A stretch of DNA of 64,000 nucleotides from Rhodobacterales bacterium (GTDB lineage Bacteria; Pseudomonadota; Alphaproteobacteria; Rhodobacterales; Rhodobacteraceae). A program made the translations under genes and the position numbers. The first letter of the stretch is position 1. Every line of letters starts with the position of its first letter. Shown in pieces: positions 45,041 to 53,690 of the stretch. The stretch covers positions 38,264-102,263 of the forward strand of contig PDRW01000039.1 of NCBI GenBank assembly GCA_002746935.1, given 5' to 3'. The notes under the pieces were generated by a model. That model saw nothing but the letters and a program-made list of their open reading frames with translations, did not search any database and was not told where the DNA came from.

Positions 45041-45523
45041 TCATGACGAAAGCCGCGCATCCAGCGCGATGCGGAAGGTCAATTCGTTACCCGTGCCAGT
45101 CCGGGCATAGCTGAGATCCTGCGTCAGTTCCCGAATCAGAAACCAGCCGAACCCGCCCTCGGGCAGGTCGTCCGCCATGGCGTCGAGATCATGCGCCCGG
45201 CCTTCTGGCATATCTCCCCCCGGCATCGGCAACCCCTTGTCGCGCACCGAAAAGGCGAGCGCCCTCTCCTCGCGAACCACCTCGAGCTCGACAATCCCGC
45301 CCCCATCCCCGGCATAGGCATGTTCGACCACATTGTTGAGCACCTCCGCCAAAACGATCTCCACCACATCGGCAAGCACCGCCGCGACCGGCATCTCACC
45401 AAGGGCGGCCATTGCCGTCTTGAGCGCCTGCCGCACCGAGGCGGGATCGGCCGGCAACCACAGCTTCAGCCCTTGCGGGCTCAAGGCAGCCTGTACGCTT
45501 CGGTTGTCGTTTGGGTTTCCCAT
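45041..45523 (-). CDS. HATPase-domain anti-sigma factor/serine kinase, RsbW-like
   Basis: A 160-residue GHKL ATPase. The N box is EIVLAEVLNNVVEHAYAG, the G1 box SVRDKGLPMPGGD, and the G2-like segment LPEGGFGWFLIRELTQDLSYAR. Such proteins bind a partner sigma factor or response regulator and phosphorylate a STAS antagonist. The STAS gene lies directly upstream (13-base gap), so the two form a partner-switch pair. The start at 45523 (MGNPNDNRS) is chosen over a longer frame. Confidence 0.88.
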   Translation of the reverse strand: MGNPNDNRSVQAALSPQGLKLWLPADPASVRQALKTAMAALGEMPVAAVLADVVEIVLAEVLNNVVEHAYAGDGGGIVELEVVREERALAFSVRDKGLPMPGGDMPEGRAHDLDAMADDLPEGGFGWFLIRELTQDLSYARTGTGNELTFRIALDARLSS

Positions 45524-45536
45524 AAAGGCAAATGCC

Positions 45537-45881
45537 CTATCCCGCTTCGGCAAACTGTGCCGCAACGTCGCCGGCACTCGCGTGAATGGTGAATACGCTG
45601 TCCATCCGCGTCAGCTTGAAAACCTTTTCGACCGTCGGCGAAAGCCCGGCAAGCTCCAGCCGCCGCCCGGGGGCGGCCTGCTTGTAGGCGGCGACCAGAG
45701 CGCCGAGGCCAGACGAATCGAGAAACCCGACCCGCGAAAGGTCGAGCAGCAACCTTGGGGGCGCGTCATCGGTCAACTCGCGCATCCTGTCCTTGAACTG
45801 GATCGCCACCGTGGCGTCGATCCGGTCTTCCTGCGCCTTGATCACGCGCAGATCGCCAATATCTTCGAAACTGAGCTCCAT
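45537..45881 (-). CDS. STAS-domain anti-sigma factor antagonist
   Basis: A 114-residue STAS protein. The conserved phosphorylation site is LDSSGLGALV with Ser56/Ser57, and LLLDLSRVGF precedes it. When unphosphorylated it would bind the HATPase protein encoded just downstream and free that protein's target. No PP2C phosphatase or sigma factor gene is adjacent, so input and output lie elsewhere. Confidence 0.9.
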   Translation of the reverse strand: MELSFEDIGDLRVIKAQEDRIDATVAIQFKDRMRELTDDAPPRLLLDLSRVGFLDSSGLGALVAAYKQAAPGRRLELAGLSPTVEKVFKLTRMDSVFTIHASAGDVAAQFAEAG

Positions 45882-46031
45882 ATCCCTCTCCTGAGCTGGG
45901 CGGGTTGGCCGCAGCTTACATGCCGAGGCTTACCATTCCGTAACCGCCGGTTGAGGCCCGCCCCTCTCGCCGCCAGGCTCAGACGGCTTTCACGCGCCTG
46001 AACTGCGCATCCTGAGTGAGGACTCTGCACA

Positions 46032-46424
46032 ATGCTGAAAGGATCCTGTCTCTGCGGCGATGTCACCTTCACGGTCACCGGAACCCCGTTCGACCCCGCC
46101 GCCTGCCATTGCAGCCAGTGCCGCAAGATGTCGGGCCATGTCTGGGCGGCCGCGGTGGTGGCCGAAGAGGGGATCGAGATCGCAGGCCCGGTGCGCTGGT
46201 TCCAGTCGAGCGCACGCGCCCGGCGCGGCTTCTGTCCGCGCTGCGGGTCGTCACTGTTCTGGCAGGAAACGGGCTCCGGCAACATGGATTTCGCCCTCGG
46301 CGCGGTGGACGGCCCGACACATATGCATCTCGGCCGGCATATCTTTACCGAGTCGAAGGGCGATTATTACGACATCGCCGCAACCGAACCGCAACAGGAG
46401 GGTGAGGGTGAGCCTCCGACTTGA
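46032..46424 (+). CDS. GFA/CENP-V-type zinc-binding protein
   Basis: A 130-residue protein of the glutathione-dependent formaldehyde-activating-enzyme-like family. The zinc ligands are Cys6 and Cys8 (CLCG), Cys25, Cys27 and Cys30 (CHCSQC), and Cys68 and Cys71 (CPRCG). The family fold is well known, but the reaction of most members is not. It is divergent from the STAS gene. Confidence 0.9.
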   Translation: MLKGSCLCGDVTFTVTGTPFDPAACHCSQCRKMSGHVWAAAVVAEEGIEIAGPVRWFQSSARARRGFCPRCGSSLFWQETGSGNMDFALGAVDGPTHMHLGRHIFTESKGDYYDIAATEPQQEGEGEPPT

Positions 46425-46589
46425 CCCTGCCACGATCTTCACCTTTCCCGGCGCCGGCATTCTGCTGAACCTCCTGCCGGGCCGGACGGGATGTTCGCCA
46501 TCGCGTCGGGGGTGAACGGCGGGCCCCGGGCCGGTGTCGCCCTGCACCTCCTGCTGGACTGAGGGCCCCGCTTCTGCGAGACCGCCCCC

Positions 46590-47240
46590 ATGAGTGCCGA
46601 AGACTATGCCCCGCCGCAGGATCCGCTGCGCATCATCCATCAGGACCACGAATTGCTGGTGGTCGACAAGCCCGCCGGGCTGTTGAGCGTGCCCGGCAAG
46701 GGCGCGCATCTGGCCGATTGCCTGCTGGCGCGGGTGCAGGAGGTGTTTCCCGAGGCGCTGCTGGTCCACCGGCTCGACCGCGACACCTCCGGGGTGATGG
46801 TCTTTGCGCTCAGCCCCCATGCCCAGCGCCACCTCGGGCTGCAATTCGAACGGCGGCACATGAAGAAGGTCTATGTGGCACGGGTCTGGGGGGAGATCGC
46901 GGAAAAGACCGGGACGGTCGATCTGCCGCTGATCGTCGACTGGCCCAACCGGCCATTGCAGCATGTGAATTTCGAGACCGGCAAGCCCGCGCAGACCGAT
47001 TGGCGCGTGGTGCGGGTGGAAGACGGCACCACAAGGGTGCGGCTCTACCCCCACACCGGCCGGTCGCATCAGCTCAGGGTTCATATGCTGGAGATCGGCC
47101 ACCCGATCCTTGGCGATCCGTTCTATGCCAAGGGCCCGGCGCGTGACTTCCCGCGGCTGATGCTCCATGCCGAAAGCCTGCGCCTGCGGCACCCGGATGG
47201 GGGCAAAGGCCTCACCTTCTCGGCCAAATGCCCGTTCTGA
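46590..47240 (+). CDS. RluA-family pseudouridine synthase
   Basis: A 216-residue RNA pseudouridine synthase. The catalytic aspartate is Asp63 in HRLDRDTSGVM, and LLVVDKPAGLLSVPGKG and TGRSHQLRVHMLEIGHPILGD are typical of RluA. It has no S4 domain. Its length and sequence fit RluA itself (23S U746 and tRNA position 32), but the target cannot be fixed here. Confidence 0.92.
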   Translation: MSAEDYAPPQDPLRIIHQDHELLVVDKPAGLLSVPGKGAHLADCLLARVQEVFPEALLVHRLDRDTSGVMVFALSPHAQRHLGLQFERRHMKKVYVARVWGEIAEKTGTVDLPLIVDWPNRPLQHVNFETGKPAQTDWRVVRVEDGTTRVRLYPHTGRSHQLRVHMLEIGHPILGDPFYAKGPARDFPRLMLHAESLRLRHPDGGKGLTFSAKCPF

Positions 47241-47290
47241 ACGGGCATTTTCCGCTGGAACAGAGACTGAACCCGCTCTGATCCGCCAAG

Positions 47291-47316
47291 GCCTGCCCAC
47301 CCCGGGGCGGACAGGC
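47291..47316. terminator. Hairpin between convergent rluA-type and DUF2783 genes
   Basis: GCCTGCCCACCCC pairs with GGGGCGGACAGGC, with two mismatches and no loop bases beyond the turn. CTCTTTCC follows on the plus strand. It is a likely bidirectional transcript end for the pseudouridine synthase and the homogentisate operon. Confidence 0.6.
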
Positions 47317-47332
47317 TCTTTCCTTCAAAGCG

Positions 47333-47530
47333 TTACTTGCCCGCCGCTTTCGCCGCCGCAAAAGCCTCGGTCAGCACCTCGCGGTCACCGATATGGTTGG
47401 CGAGGATCAGCACCAGACGGGCATTGAGCGCGTCACTTTCCTGCTTGGTCAGACCCTCATGGGCCTCGATCAGCTCGGCATAGAAATCGTCCGCGCCGGG
47501 GATGTTTGCCGTGAGTGTAAGCTTGGACAT
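47333..47530 (-). CDS. DUF2783 small protein
   Basis: A 65-residue protein (MSKLTLTANIPGADDFYAEL) matching the DUF2783 pattern: D.FY..L...H.GL...ES..LNARLVLILANHIGD. DUF2783 genes are found beside FAD aromatic hydroxylases. It starts four bases after the hydroxylase stop, so it is the last gene of the homogentisate operon. It may be a small partner of the hydroxylase (inference from neighbourhood). Confidence 0.85.
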   Translation of the reverse strand: MSKLTLTANIPGADDFYAELIEAHEGLTKQESDALNARLVLILANHIGDREVLTEAFAAAKAAGK

Positions 47531-47534
47531 GGGA

Positions 47535-49148
47535 TCATTCCTTGCCGGTGGCGCGGCGGATCGCGAAACGGACCTGCGCCTCGTTGTATTCGGGGAAGCG
47601 GGCGGCGACATGCTGGTCGGGGCGGATCAGATAGACCGCCGAAGGCGCCTCGCCGAGGTAGCGCGCGGCCAGCGCGCCGGTGGGATCATCGGAGGCCGAA
47701 AGCGCGAGCCGGCTGGCAACCACGCCGCCTTCCTCGATCGCGTCTTCCGCCTCCGCGTCGATGGTGAGCAGGGTGAACCCACCGCCGAGCTTGTCGAGCA
47801 GGAAGCCTTCGCCCAGCGGCGCATCCGGGCAGGGCGAGCCGGGACGGCTGCGCGCCGGCCCGCCTTCGAGCGCATCGGGCGTGTTCAGCGGCGAGCCGTC
47901 ATAGGTGCAGGGCACCGACAGCCGGCCGGAATTCACCAGCGGCCGGGCGAAACCGTAGTCCTCCGAGAGGTCCAGCACCGCATCGCGGAACACCCGGCTG
48001 ATCTCCGATTTCGGGGTGATGAAATCGGTGGAGCGGGTGGAATTGAGAATGTTTTCCTCGGCGCCGTAAACCCGCTCGGCATCATAGCTGTCGAGCAGGC
48101 TTTCGGGCGCCTTGCCGTCGATGATGAGCTTGAGCTTCCACGCGAGGTTGTCGACATCCTGAAGCCCGGAATTTGCCCCCCGTGCACCGAAAGGCGAGAC
48201 CTGATGCGCCGAATCTCCGGCGAAGATCACCCGGCCGTCGTGGAATGTTTCCATCCGGCGGCACTGGAAGGTGTAGATCGACGACCATTCGAGCTCGTAG
48301 TCGATCTCCTGCCCGAGCATCGCCCTGAGGCGCCTGTCGATGTTTTCCGGCTTCAGCTCCTCCTCGCGGTCGATGTCCCAGCCGAGCTGGAAGTCGATCC
48401 GCCAGACATTGTCGGGCTGCTTGTGCAACAGCGCCGACTGGCCGCGGTTGAACGGCGGGTCGAACCAGAACCAGCGTTCGGTCGGAAATTCAGCCTCCAT
48501 GATCACGTCGGCGATCAGGAAATTGTCTTCGAACACCTTGCCGACGAAGTCGAGATTGGCCATCCGCCGGGTCGGAGATCCGGCACCGTCGCAGGCGACC
48601 AGCCAGTCGGCATGAAGCCCATAGGGCCCTTCCGGGGTCTCGATCTCGAGGCGGACGTGATCTTCGTGCGCGCCGACCGCGGCGACCTTGTTGCCGCCAC
48701 GCAGCTCGACCGGCTTGCCCTCTTTCTGCAACTCGCGGATGCGCTCCACCAGATATTCTTCGAAGTAGTATTGCTGGAGGTTGATGAAGGCCGGGAAGCG
48801 GTGACCGTCTTCGGGCAGCAGGTTGAACTCATAGACCTGGCGTTCGTCGAAGAAGACCTTGCCGATGTTCCACTCGACCCCCTTCTCGACCATCCGCGTG
48901 CCACAGCCGAGCCGTTCGAGGATCTCCAGCGGACGTTTGGCGTAGCACACCGCGCGCGACCCGAAGGAGACCTTTTCGTTGTCGTCCAGCACCACCACCG
49001 GCACATCGGCCTGGGCGAGGTCGATCGCGAGGCCGAGGCCGACCGGACCGGCGCCGATGATCGCCACCGGATGGCGGACCGGGTCGAGCGCGTCCTGGTC
49101 CGGGCTGCGTTCATACGGGTAAAGGGGGACTTCGAAAATCTTGTTCAT
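47535..49148 (-). CDS. FAD-dependent aromatic hydroxylase (class A flavoprotein monooxygenase)
   Basis: A 537-residue flavoprotein monooxygenase of the MhpA/PheA type. The FAD-binding GAGPVG is at residues 32-37 and the second FAD motif GDSAHQVSPFGARGANSGLQDV is near residue 310. A thioredoxin-like C-terminal domain (about 400-537) is present. In this operon it may hydroxylate a monophenolic acid such as 3-hydroxyphenylacetate to homogentisate. That is inference from neighbours; the substrate is not visible. The upstream 140 bases hold a strong hairpin. Confidence 0.88.
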   Translation of the reverse strand: MNKIFEVPLYPYERSPDQDALDPVRHPVAIIGAGPVGLGLAIDLAQADVPVVVLDDNEKVSFGSRAVCYAKRPLEILERLGCGTRMVEKGVEWNIGKVFFDERQVYEFNLLPEDGHRFPAFINLQQYYFEEYLVERIRELQKEGKPVELRGGNKVAAVGAHEDHVRLEIETPEGPYGLHADWLVACDGAGSPTRRMANLDFVGKVFEDNFLIADVIMEAEFPTERWFWFDPPFNRGQSALLHKQPDNVWRIDFQLGWDIDREEELKPENIDRRLRAMLGQEIDYELEWSSIYTFQCRRMETFHDGRVIFAGDSAHQVSPFGARGANSGLQDVDNLAWKLKLIIDGKAPESLLDSYDAERVYGAEENILNSTRSTDFITPKSEISRVFRDAVLDLSEDYGFARPLVNSGRLSVPCTYDGSPLNTPDALEGGPARSRPGSPCPDAPLGEGFLLDKLGGGFTLLTIDAEAEDAIEEGGVVASRLALSASDDPTGALAARYLGEAPSAVYLIRPDQHVAARFPEYNEAQVRFAIRRATGKE

Positions 49149-49240
49149 TGCGGGTCTCCGGTAGCTGGCGGGAAAGCTGGCGCCGCCGGATGCGGGGCGG
49201 CACGGTTTGATCTGGAGCGGAGCGGAGTTTGTCGCGGGCC

Positions 49241-49272
49241 CCGGCCCCCGTTTCACATGCAACGGGGACCGG
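49241..49272 (-). other. Intercistronic hairpin between MBL and hydroxylase genes
   Basis: CCGG-C-CCCCGTT and AACGGGG-A-CCGG pair around an eight-base loop, with one internal mismatch. It lies in the 140-bp gap within the homogentisate operon. It may reduce or process the downstream message; there is no T-run. Confidence 0.55.
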
Positions 49273-49288
49273 AAGCCGCAATGACCGC

Positions 49289-50239
49289 TCAGCCCTGAAG
49301 CTGTTCCCACATCTCGAGGTCGCGCTGGGCGGTCCAGATGCGCGGGGTGTCGATGCCGCGGGCCTCGTCATAGGCGCGCGCCACGTTGAAGGGCAGGCAA
49401 TGCTCATAGATCGCAAAGTCGGCGAATTTCGGGTCGCAGGCGGCCCGTACCGCGTCCCAGGCCTCCTTGAGCGAGCCGCCACGGGCCGCGACCCTCGCCG
49501 CCGGAAGGTAGGTACTGTTGACGAAATCGCGGGTTTTCTCGATCGCGGCGTTGACCATTTCCTTGCCGACCAGCGCATTGCCCCGTCCGGGGGCGATGGC
49601 ATCCACGTCGAACCACTTGATGTTGTCGAGCGTGTCGCCCCAATCGTTGAAATGGCCGTCGCCGCAATAGCAGGCGGAGTGATATTCGACGATGTCGCCG
49701 GTGAACATCACGTTCTGGTCCGGCACATGAACCACGATGTCGCCCGCCGTATGGGCGCGGCCGAGATGCATCAGGTCGATCCGGCGATTGCCGAGATAGA
49801 CGCTCATCGTGTCCGAAAACGTCGTGGTCGGCCAGGTGAGGCCGGGGATGCTCTCGTGCCCTTCGAACAGCCGCGGGAAGCGCTGGAATTCGCTCTCCCA
49901 ATCCTCCTTGCCGCGCTCGACCACCATGGCGCGCGCGGTGTCGGACATGATGACCTGGCCCGCCCCGAAGGCCGAGGCGCCGAGCACGCGCACGGCGTGG
50001 TAATGGGTCAGCACCACATGGGAGATCGGCTTGTCGGTCACTTCGCGGACCTTCCCGATCACCTTGTTTGCCAGCCGGGGCGTTGCCTGCGCCTCGACAA
50101 TCATCACGCTGTCATCACCAATGATCACGCCCGAATTCGGATCGCCCTCAGCGGTAAAGGCGTAAATCCCTTCGCCCACCTCCGTGAAGCTGATCTTCTT
50201 TTCCGTCATGTCGCCCTGAGAGGCGAATGCCTTGGCCAT
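49289..50239 (-). CDS. MBL-fold protein with an incomplete metal-binding motif
   Basis: A 316-residue metallo-beta-lactamase-fold protein. The usual HxHxDH motif reads H79-Y-H81-A-V83-R84, so Asp and the third His are replaced by Val and Arg. The later His (GRAHTAGDIVVH) and Asp (MFTGDIVE) ligands are kept, so one metal site may remain. It begins three bases after the DUF2059 gene stop. It could be a lactone or thioester hydrolase or a non-enzymatic relative; no function is established. Confidence 0.85.
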   Translation of the reverse strand: MAKAFASQGDMTEKKISFTEVGEGIYAFTAEGDPNSGVIIGDDSVMIVEAQATPRLANKVIGKVREVTDKPISHVVLTHYHAVRVLGASAFGAGQVIMSDTARAMVVERGKEDWESEFQRFPRLFEGHESIPGLTWPTTTFSDTMSVYLGNRRIDLMHLGRAHTAGDIVVHVPDQNVMFTGDIVEYHSACYCGDGHFNDWGDTLDNIKWFDVDAIAPGRGNALVGKEMVNAAIEKTRDFVNSTYLPAARVAARGGSLKEAWDAVRAACDPKFADFAIYEHCLPFNVARAYDEARGIDTPRIWTAQRDLEMWEQLQG

Positions 50240-50242
50240 GGG

Positions 50243-50713
50243 TCATTCCTCCAGGATTTCGACCAGAGCGGGCAGGTAGTCCTGCTGGCGCTTCTGGATC
50301 ACCGGCAGGAATTCGGCCATGAAGTTCTGGTAGAACGGCTGCATCTTGCGCATCACCGAGGCACCTTCGGGCGAGGAGTAGAACTCGATCAGCGCCTTGA
50401 GCTCACCGGCGGTGAAGTGTTCGGCCATGCCCTCGATCATCTTTTCGGTGAGTTCGGGGCGCAGCGAAGCCATCATCTCACCCATCACGTCGCCGACCCT
50501 TTTGAGCTGGTCGTCGCTGATCTCATACCCGGGCGGAAGGCCAAGGCGGAACTGTTCGGCAAGGGCCGCAGGCGAGAACAGGTCGTCGAACATCAGCTGA
50601 ACGTCCGGGATCTCGGCATATTGCCGGGCGAGCGCGGTGGTGTCCTCTGCCAGGGCAGGGGCGGTGAAGGCCATCGGGGCCGCAAGGGCGGCGGCGAGCA
50701 GAAGGTGTTTCAT
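50243..50713 (-). CDS. DUF2059-containing exported protein
   Basis: A 156-residue protein with a clear signal peptide (MKHLLLAAALAAPMAFTAPALA) and a helical DUF2059-type domain: LTEKMIEGMAEHFTAGELKALIEFYSSPEGASVMRKMQPF. It is periplasmic. It lies between fahA and the MBL gene in the same operon, which is odd for an exported protein. Its role there is unknown. Confidence 0.85.
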   Translation of the reverse strand: MKHLLLAAALAAPMAFTAPALAEDTTALARQYAEIPDVQLMFDDLFSPAALAEQFRLGLPPGYEISDDQLKRVGDVMGEMMASLRPELTEKMIEGMAEHFTAGELKALIEFYSSPEGASVMRKMQPFYQNFMAEFLPVIQKRQQDYLPALVEILEE

Positions 50714-50755
50714 TGGTCTCTCCTGATTGAAAAACGTGGAGTGAGATGGATGGGT

Positions 50756-52027
50756 TCAGCGTTTGAACGGGTCGGCGGCGGCGGGCTGGATGGTGCCGGT
50801 GCAGGGACCGAAACCGATCTGGTAGCCGTCGCCTTTGGCGGCGCCATGGAGCGCGAGGGTGTCGCCGTCTTCGAGGAAGGCGCGGGTCTCGCCGCTGTCG
50901 AGGGTGAGCGGTTCCTTGCCGCCCCAGCTGAGCTCCAGAAGCGAGCCGCGCGCGGATTTCTCCGGGCCGGAGATCGTGCCGGAGCCGAGCAGATCGCCGA
51001 CATTCATCGGGCAGCCGCTGGTGGTGTGGTGGGTCAGCTGCTGGGCGGCGGAGTAATACATCTCGCGGTAATTGGTCCGCGAAATACTGGTCGGCGCCTT
51101 GCCTTCGGGCGCCAGCGTCACCTCGAGGTCGATGTCATAGAGCCCCGGGGTCTTCTCCTCAAGATAGGGCAGAAGCGCGCGTTCGCGCGGCGGGATCGCC
51201 ACCCGGAAGGGCTCGAGCGCTGCCTTGGGGACGATCCAGGGGCTGATGGTCGTGGCCGTGGCCTTGGCCTGGAACGGCCCGAGCGGCTGGTATTCCCAGG
51301 CCTGAATGTCACGCGCCGACCAGTCGTTGAGCAGCACATAGCCGAAGATCATCGCCTCGGCCTCTTCCACCGAGACCGGGCCTTGCGAGGCCTGGCCGAC
51401 AATGGCGCCCATCTCCAGCTCGAGGTCGAAGCGCTTGCAGGGCGCGAACACCGGAAGCTCGGCGTCGGGCGCCTTCAGCTGGCCCCACGGCCGGGTCACC
51501 GGGGTGCCCGAGACCACCACCGAGGAGGCGCGGCCGTTATAGCCGATCGGGATCGACAGCCAGTTGGGCGGCAGCGCATTTTCGGGGCCGCGGAACATCG
51601 TGCCGACATTCATCGCATGGTGCTTGCCGGCGTAGAAATCGGTGTATTCCCGCACCCTCAGCGGCATGTGCAGCGTGGCTTCGGCCATCGGCACCGAATA
51701 GGTGCAGAGCGCTTCCTGATCGGCCTCTCTGGCGGTTTCGGCGAGCATCTCCGTGAGCCGGGCGCGGTAGGCGGCCCAGACCTTCGGCCCGAGCTCCATG
51801 AAGTCGTTCCAGAAGGCCGCGTCGAGCACGTCGGCATCGGGATCGGCGCGCAACACGCCCGCGGCTTCCAGCCCGGTGGCGTCGAGGATGCGGTTGCCGA
51901 TGGCGATACCGCAGCGCAGATCGCTGTCGCCCACGGAAAAGACGCCATAGGGCAGGTTATTGAGCGGGAAGGGCGTGTCAGGGCTGTTGGCACTGTCAAG
52001 CCAGGATTTCATCAGCGGCATGGTCAT
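50756..52027 (-). CDS. fahA: Fumarylacetoacetase
   Basis: Last enzyme of the homogentisate pathway; splits fumarylacetoacetate to fumarate and acetoacetate. The 423-residue protein has the family motif DFYAGKHHAMNVGTMFRG with catalytic His137, and metal ligands within CKRFDLELEMGAIVG and NDWSARDIQAWEYQPLGPF. It lies 55 bases downstream of hmgA and is followed by DUF2059. Confidence 0.96.
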   Translation of the reverse strand: MTMPLMKSWLDSANSPDTPFPLNNLPYGVFSVGDSDLRCGIAIGNRILDATGLEAAGVLRADPDADVLDAAFWNDFMELGPKVWAAYRARLTEMLAETAREADQEALCTYSVPMAEATLHMPLRVREYTDFYAGKHHAMNVGTMFRGPENALPPNWLSIPIGYNGRASSVVVSGTPVTRPWGQLKAPDAELPVFAPCKRFDLELEMGAIVGQASQGPVSVEEAEAMIFGYVLLNDWSARDIQAWEYQPLGPFQAKATATTISPWIVPKAALEPFRVAIPPRERALLPYLEEKTPGLYDIDLEVTLAPEGKAPTSISRTNYREMYYSAAQQLTHHTTSGCPMNVGDLLGSGTISGPEKSARGSLLELSWGGKEPLTLDSGETRAFLEDGDTLALHGAAKGDGYQIGFGPCTGTIQPAAADPFKR

Positions 52028-52082
52028 GTCCTCGGATCGGCGGCCGGTGGGGCCACGTAGTGATGGCTGTCTGGGCGGAAGC

Positions 52083-53426
52083 TCATTTCACGCCCGGGGT
52101 GCCGTCGAATTTCTTGTCGAGCCCGTCCCAGCAATCGATGTATTCGTCCTGCAACGGCGCTTCCCTGGCAGCGAAACGTGTCAGGTGCTGCGGGAACCGG
52201 GTCTCGAACATGAACGACATGGTATTGTCCAGCTTGTGCGGCACAAGCTCTTCGTTCGACGCGGCGTTGAAGGCCGGCTCGTCGGGCCCGTGCGGCAGCA
52301 TCATGTTGTGGAGGCTCACCCCGCCGGGCACGAAACCTTCGGGCTTGGCGTCATATTGGCCATAGATATTGCCCATCAGCTCCGACATCAGGTTCTTGTG
52401 GTACCACGGCGGACGGAAGCTGTGCTCGGCCACCATCCAGCGTTCACGGAACAGCACGAAGTCGATATTGGCGGTGCCTTCCTCGCCCGAAGGCGCGGTG
52501 AGCACGGTGAAGATCGACGGGTCGGGGTGGTCGAACAGGATCGCGCCGACCGGCGAATAGGTGGTGAGGTCGTATTTCACCGGCACGTAATTGCCGTGCC
52601 AGGCGACCACATCGAGCGGCGAATGGCCGATCTTCGTGACATGGAACTGGCCGCACCATTTCACCGTCACCGTCGAGGGCACTTCACGGTCTTCGAAAGC
52701 GGCCACGGGGGTGAGGAAATCGCGCGGATTGGCGAGGCAGTTGGCACCGATCGGGCCGCGCGAAGGCAGATCGAACTTCTGGCCGTAATTCTCGCAGACG
52801 AAGCCGCGCGCCGGCCCCTCGACCACCTCGGCGCGGAACACCATGCCGCGCGGGATGATGGCAATCTCCTTCGGCGCGAGGTCGATCGTGCCAAGCTCGG
52901 TATGGAAGCGCAACAGCCCTTCCTGCGGCACCACCAGCAGCTCCGAATCGGCAGAGAAGAAATAATCGTCCTCCATCGTGGTGTTGGCGAGATAGATATG
53001 CGTGGCCATGCCCACCTGCGTGTTCACATCGCCCGCCGTGGTCATGCTGCGCATGCCGGTGACGAAGGTGAGCGCCTCGTCGGAATGCGGCACCGGGTTC
53101 CAGCGATACTGGCCGAGCGAGATCACGTCGGGGTCGACATCCGGGGCCGAGCGCCAGTAGGGCATGTCGATCTTCTCGAACCGGCCGGTATGTTTCACCG
53201 AAGGCCGGATGCGGTAGCACCAGGTGCGTTCGTTCTGGCCGCGCGGCGCGGTGAAGGCGGTGCCGGACAGCTGTTCGGCATAGAGGCCGTAATTGCATTT
53301 CTGCGGCGAGTTCTGCCCGCGGGGCAGAGCCTCCGGCAGGGCTTCGGTTTCGAAATCGTTGCCAAATCCGGGCATGTATCCGGGCGTAACCCCGACGCTC
53401 GGGGCACGGGTCATTTCGCGGGTCAT
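52083..53426 (-). CDS. hmgA: Homogentisate 1,2-dioxygenase
   Basis: Opens the ring of homogentisate to maleylacetoacetate using Fe(II) and O2. The 447-residue protein contains [16 protein letters not shown] with the iron ligands His and Glu, and [16 protein letters not shown] with the second His. The ATG at 53426 is preferred because a GAGG site lies about ten bases upstream; an ATG at 53441 in the same frame is possible. It is the first gene of the operon. The next step, maleylacetoacetate isomerase, is not encoded nearby. Confidence 0.96.
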   Translation of the reverse strand: MTREMTRAPSVGVTPGYMPGFGNDFETEALPEALPRGQNSPQKCNYGLYAEQLSGTAFTAPRGQNERTWCYRIRPSVKHTGRFEKIDMPYWRSAPDVDPDVISLGQYRWNPVPHSDEALTFVTGMRSMTTAGDVNTQVGMATHIYLANTTMEDDYFFSADSELLVVPQEGLLRFHTELGTIDLAPKEIAIIPRGMVFRAEVVEGPARGFVCENYGQKFDLPSRGPIGANCLANPRDFLTPVAAFEDREVPSTVTVKWCGQFHVTKIGHSPLDVVAWHGNYVPVKYDLTTYSPVGAILFDHPDPSIFTVLTAPSGEEGTANIDFVLFRERWMVAEHSFRPPWYHKNLMSELMGNIYGQYDAKPEGFVPGGVSLHNMMLPHGPDEPAFNAASNEELVPHKLDNTMSFMFETRFPQHLTRFAAREAPLQDEYIDCWDGLDKKFDGTPGVK

Positions 53427-53500
53427 GACGTTTTTCCTCATGGTGCTGCGCCCTGTCGCAGGCGCTGGAGCGGGGCGCGTTCGTCGGCACTCGCACCTGG

Positions 53501-53566
53501 TGCTCTATCCTTTTGTTTTCGCGTGCCGAAACGCGCAAAACAGATACCGTCTTCTGCGCGACATGC
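53501..53566. repeat. Dispersed 66-bp intergenic repeat, copy B
   Basis: This is the reverse-orientation copy of the element at 6964-7029, of equal length. The best match is in the block GCGAAAACAAAAGGAYAGAG plus CA. It lies in the upstream region of hmgA. Confidence 0.7.
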
Positions 53567-53574
53567 CTTTGGTA

Positions 53575-53592
53575 TCGTTGTAGGCGCAACGA
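53575..53592. promoter_or_regulatory. Inverted repeat TCGTTG-N6-CAACGA upstream of hmgA
   Basis: The perfect six-base arms are separated by six bases, about 150 bases upstream of the hmgA start. The spacing suits a dimeric regulator of the MarR or IclR type, but no such gene is in the window. Confidence 0.4.
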
Positions 53593-53690
53593 CGTCAAGG
53601 AAAAGCATGGCACCCGGCGCGTGCCGCAGCGGCGGCCTCACAGGGGCCCCATTGGGGCCTCACCGGGCCGGCCCGGCGGAAATCTGCCGC

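Noticed and set aside
46410-46515. Small GTG-started frame of about 35 codons after the GFA gene
   Set aside because: No ribosome site, no homology and no conserved neighbour supports it.
49229-52060. Long plus-strand open frame opposite the MBL, DUF2059 and fahA genes
   Set aside because: It has shadow composition and no recognisable domain. The opposite-strand genes have signal peptides, motifs and tight spacing.
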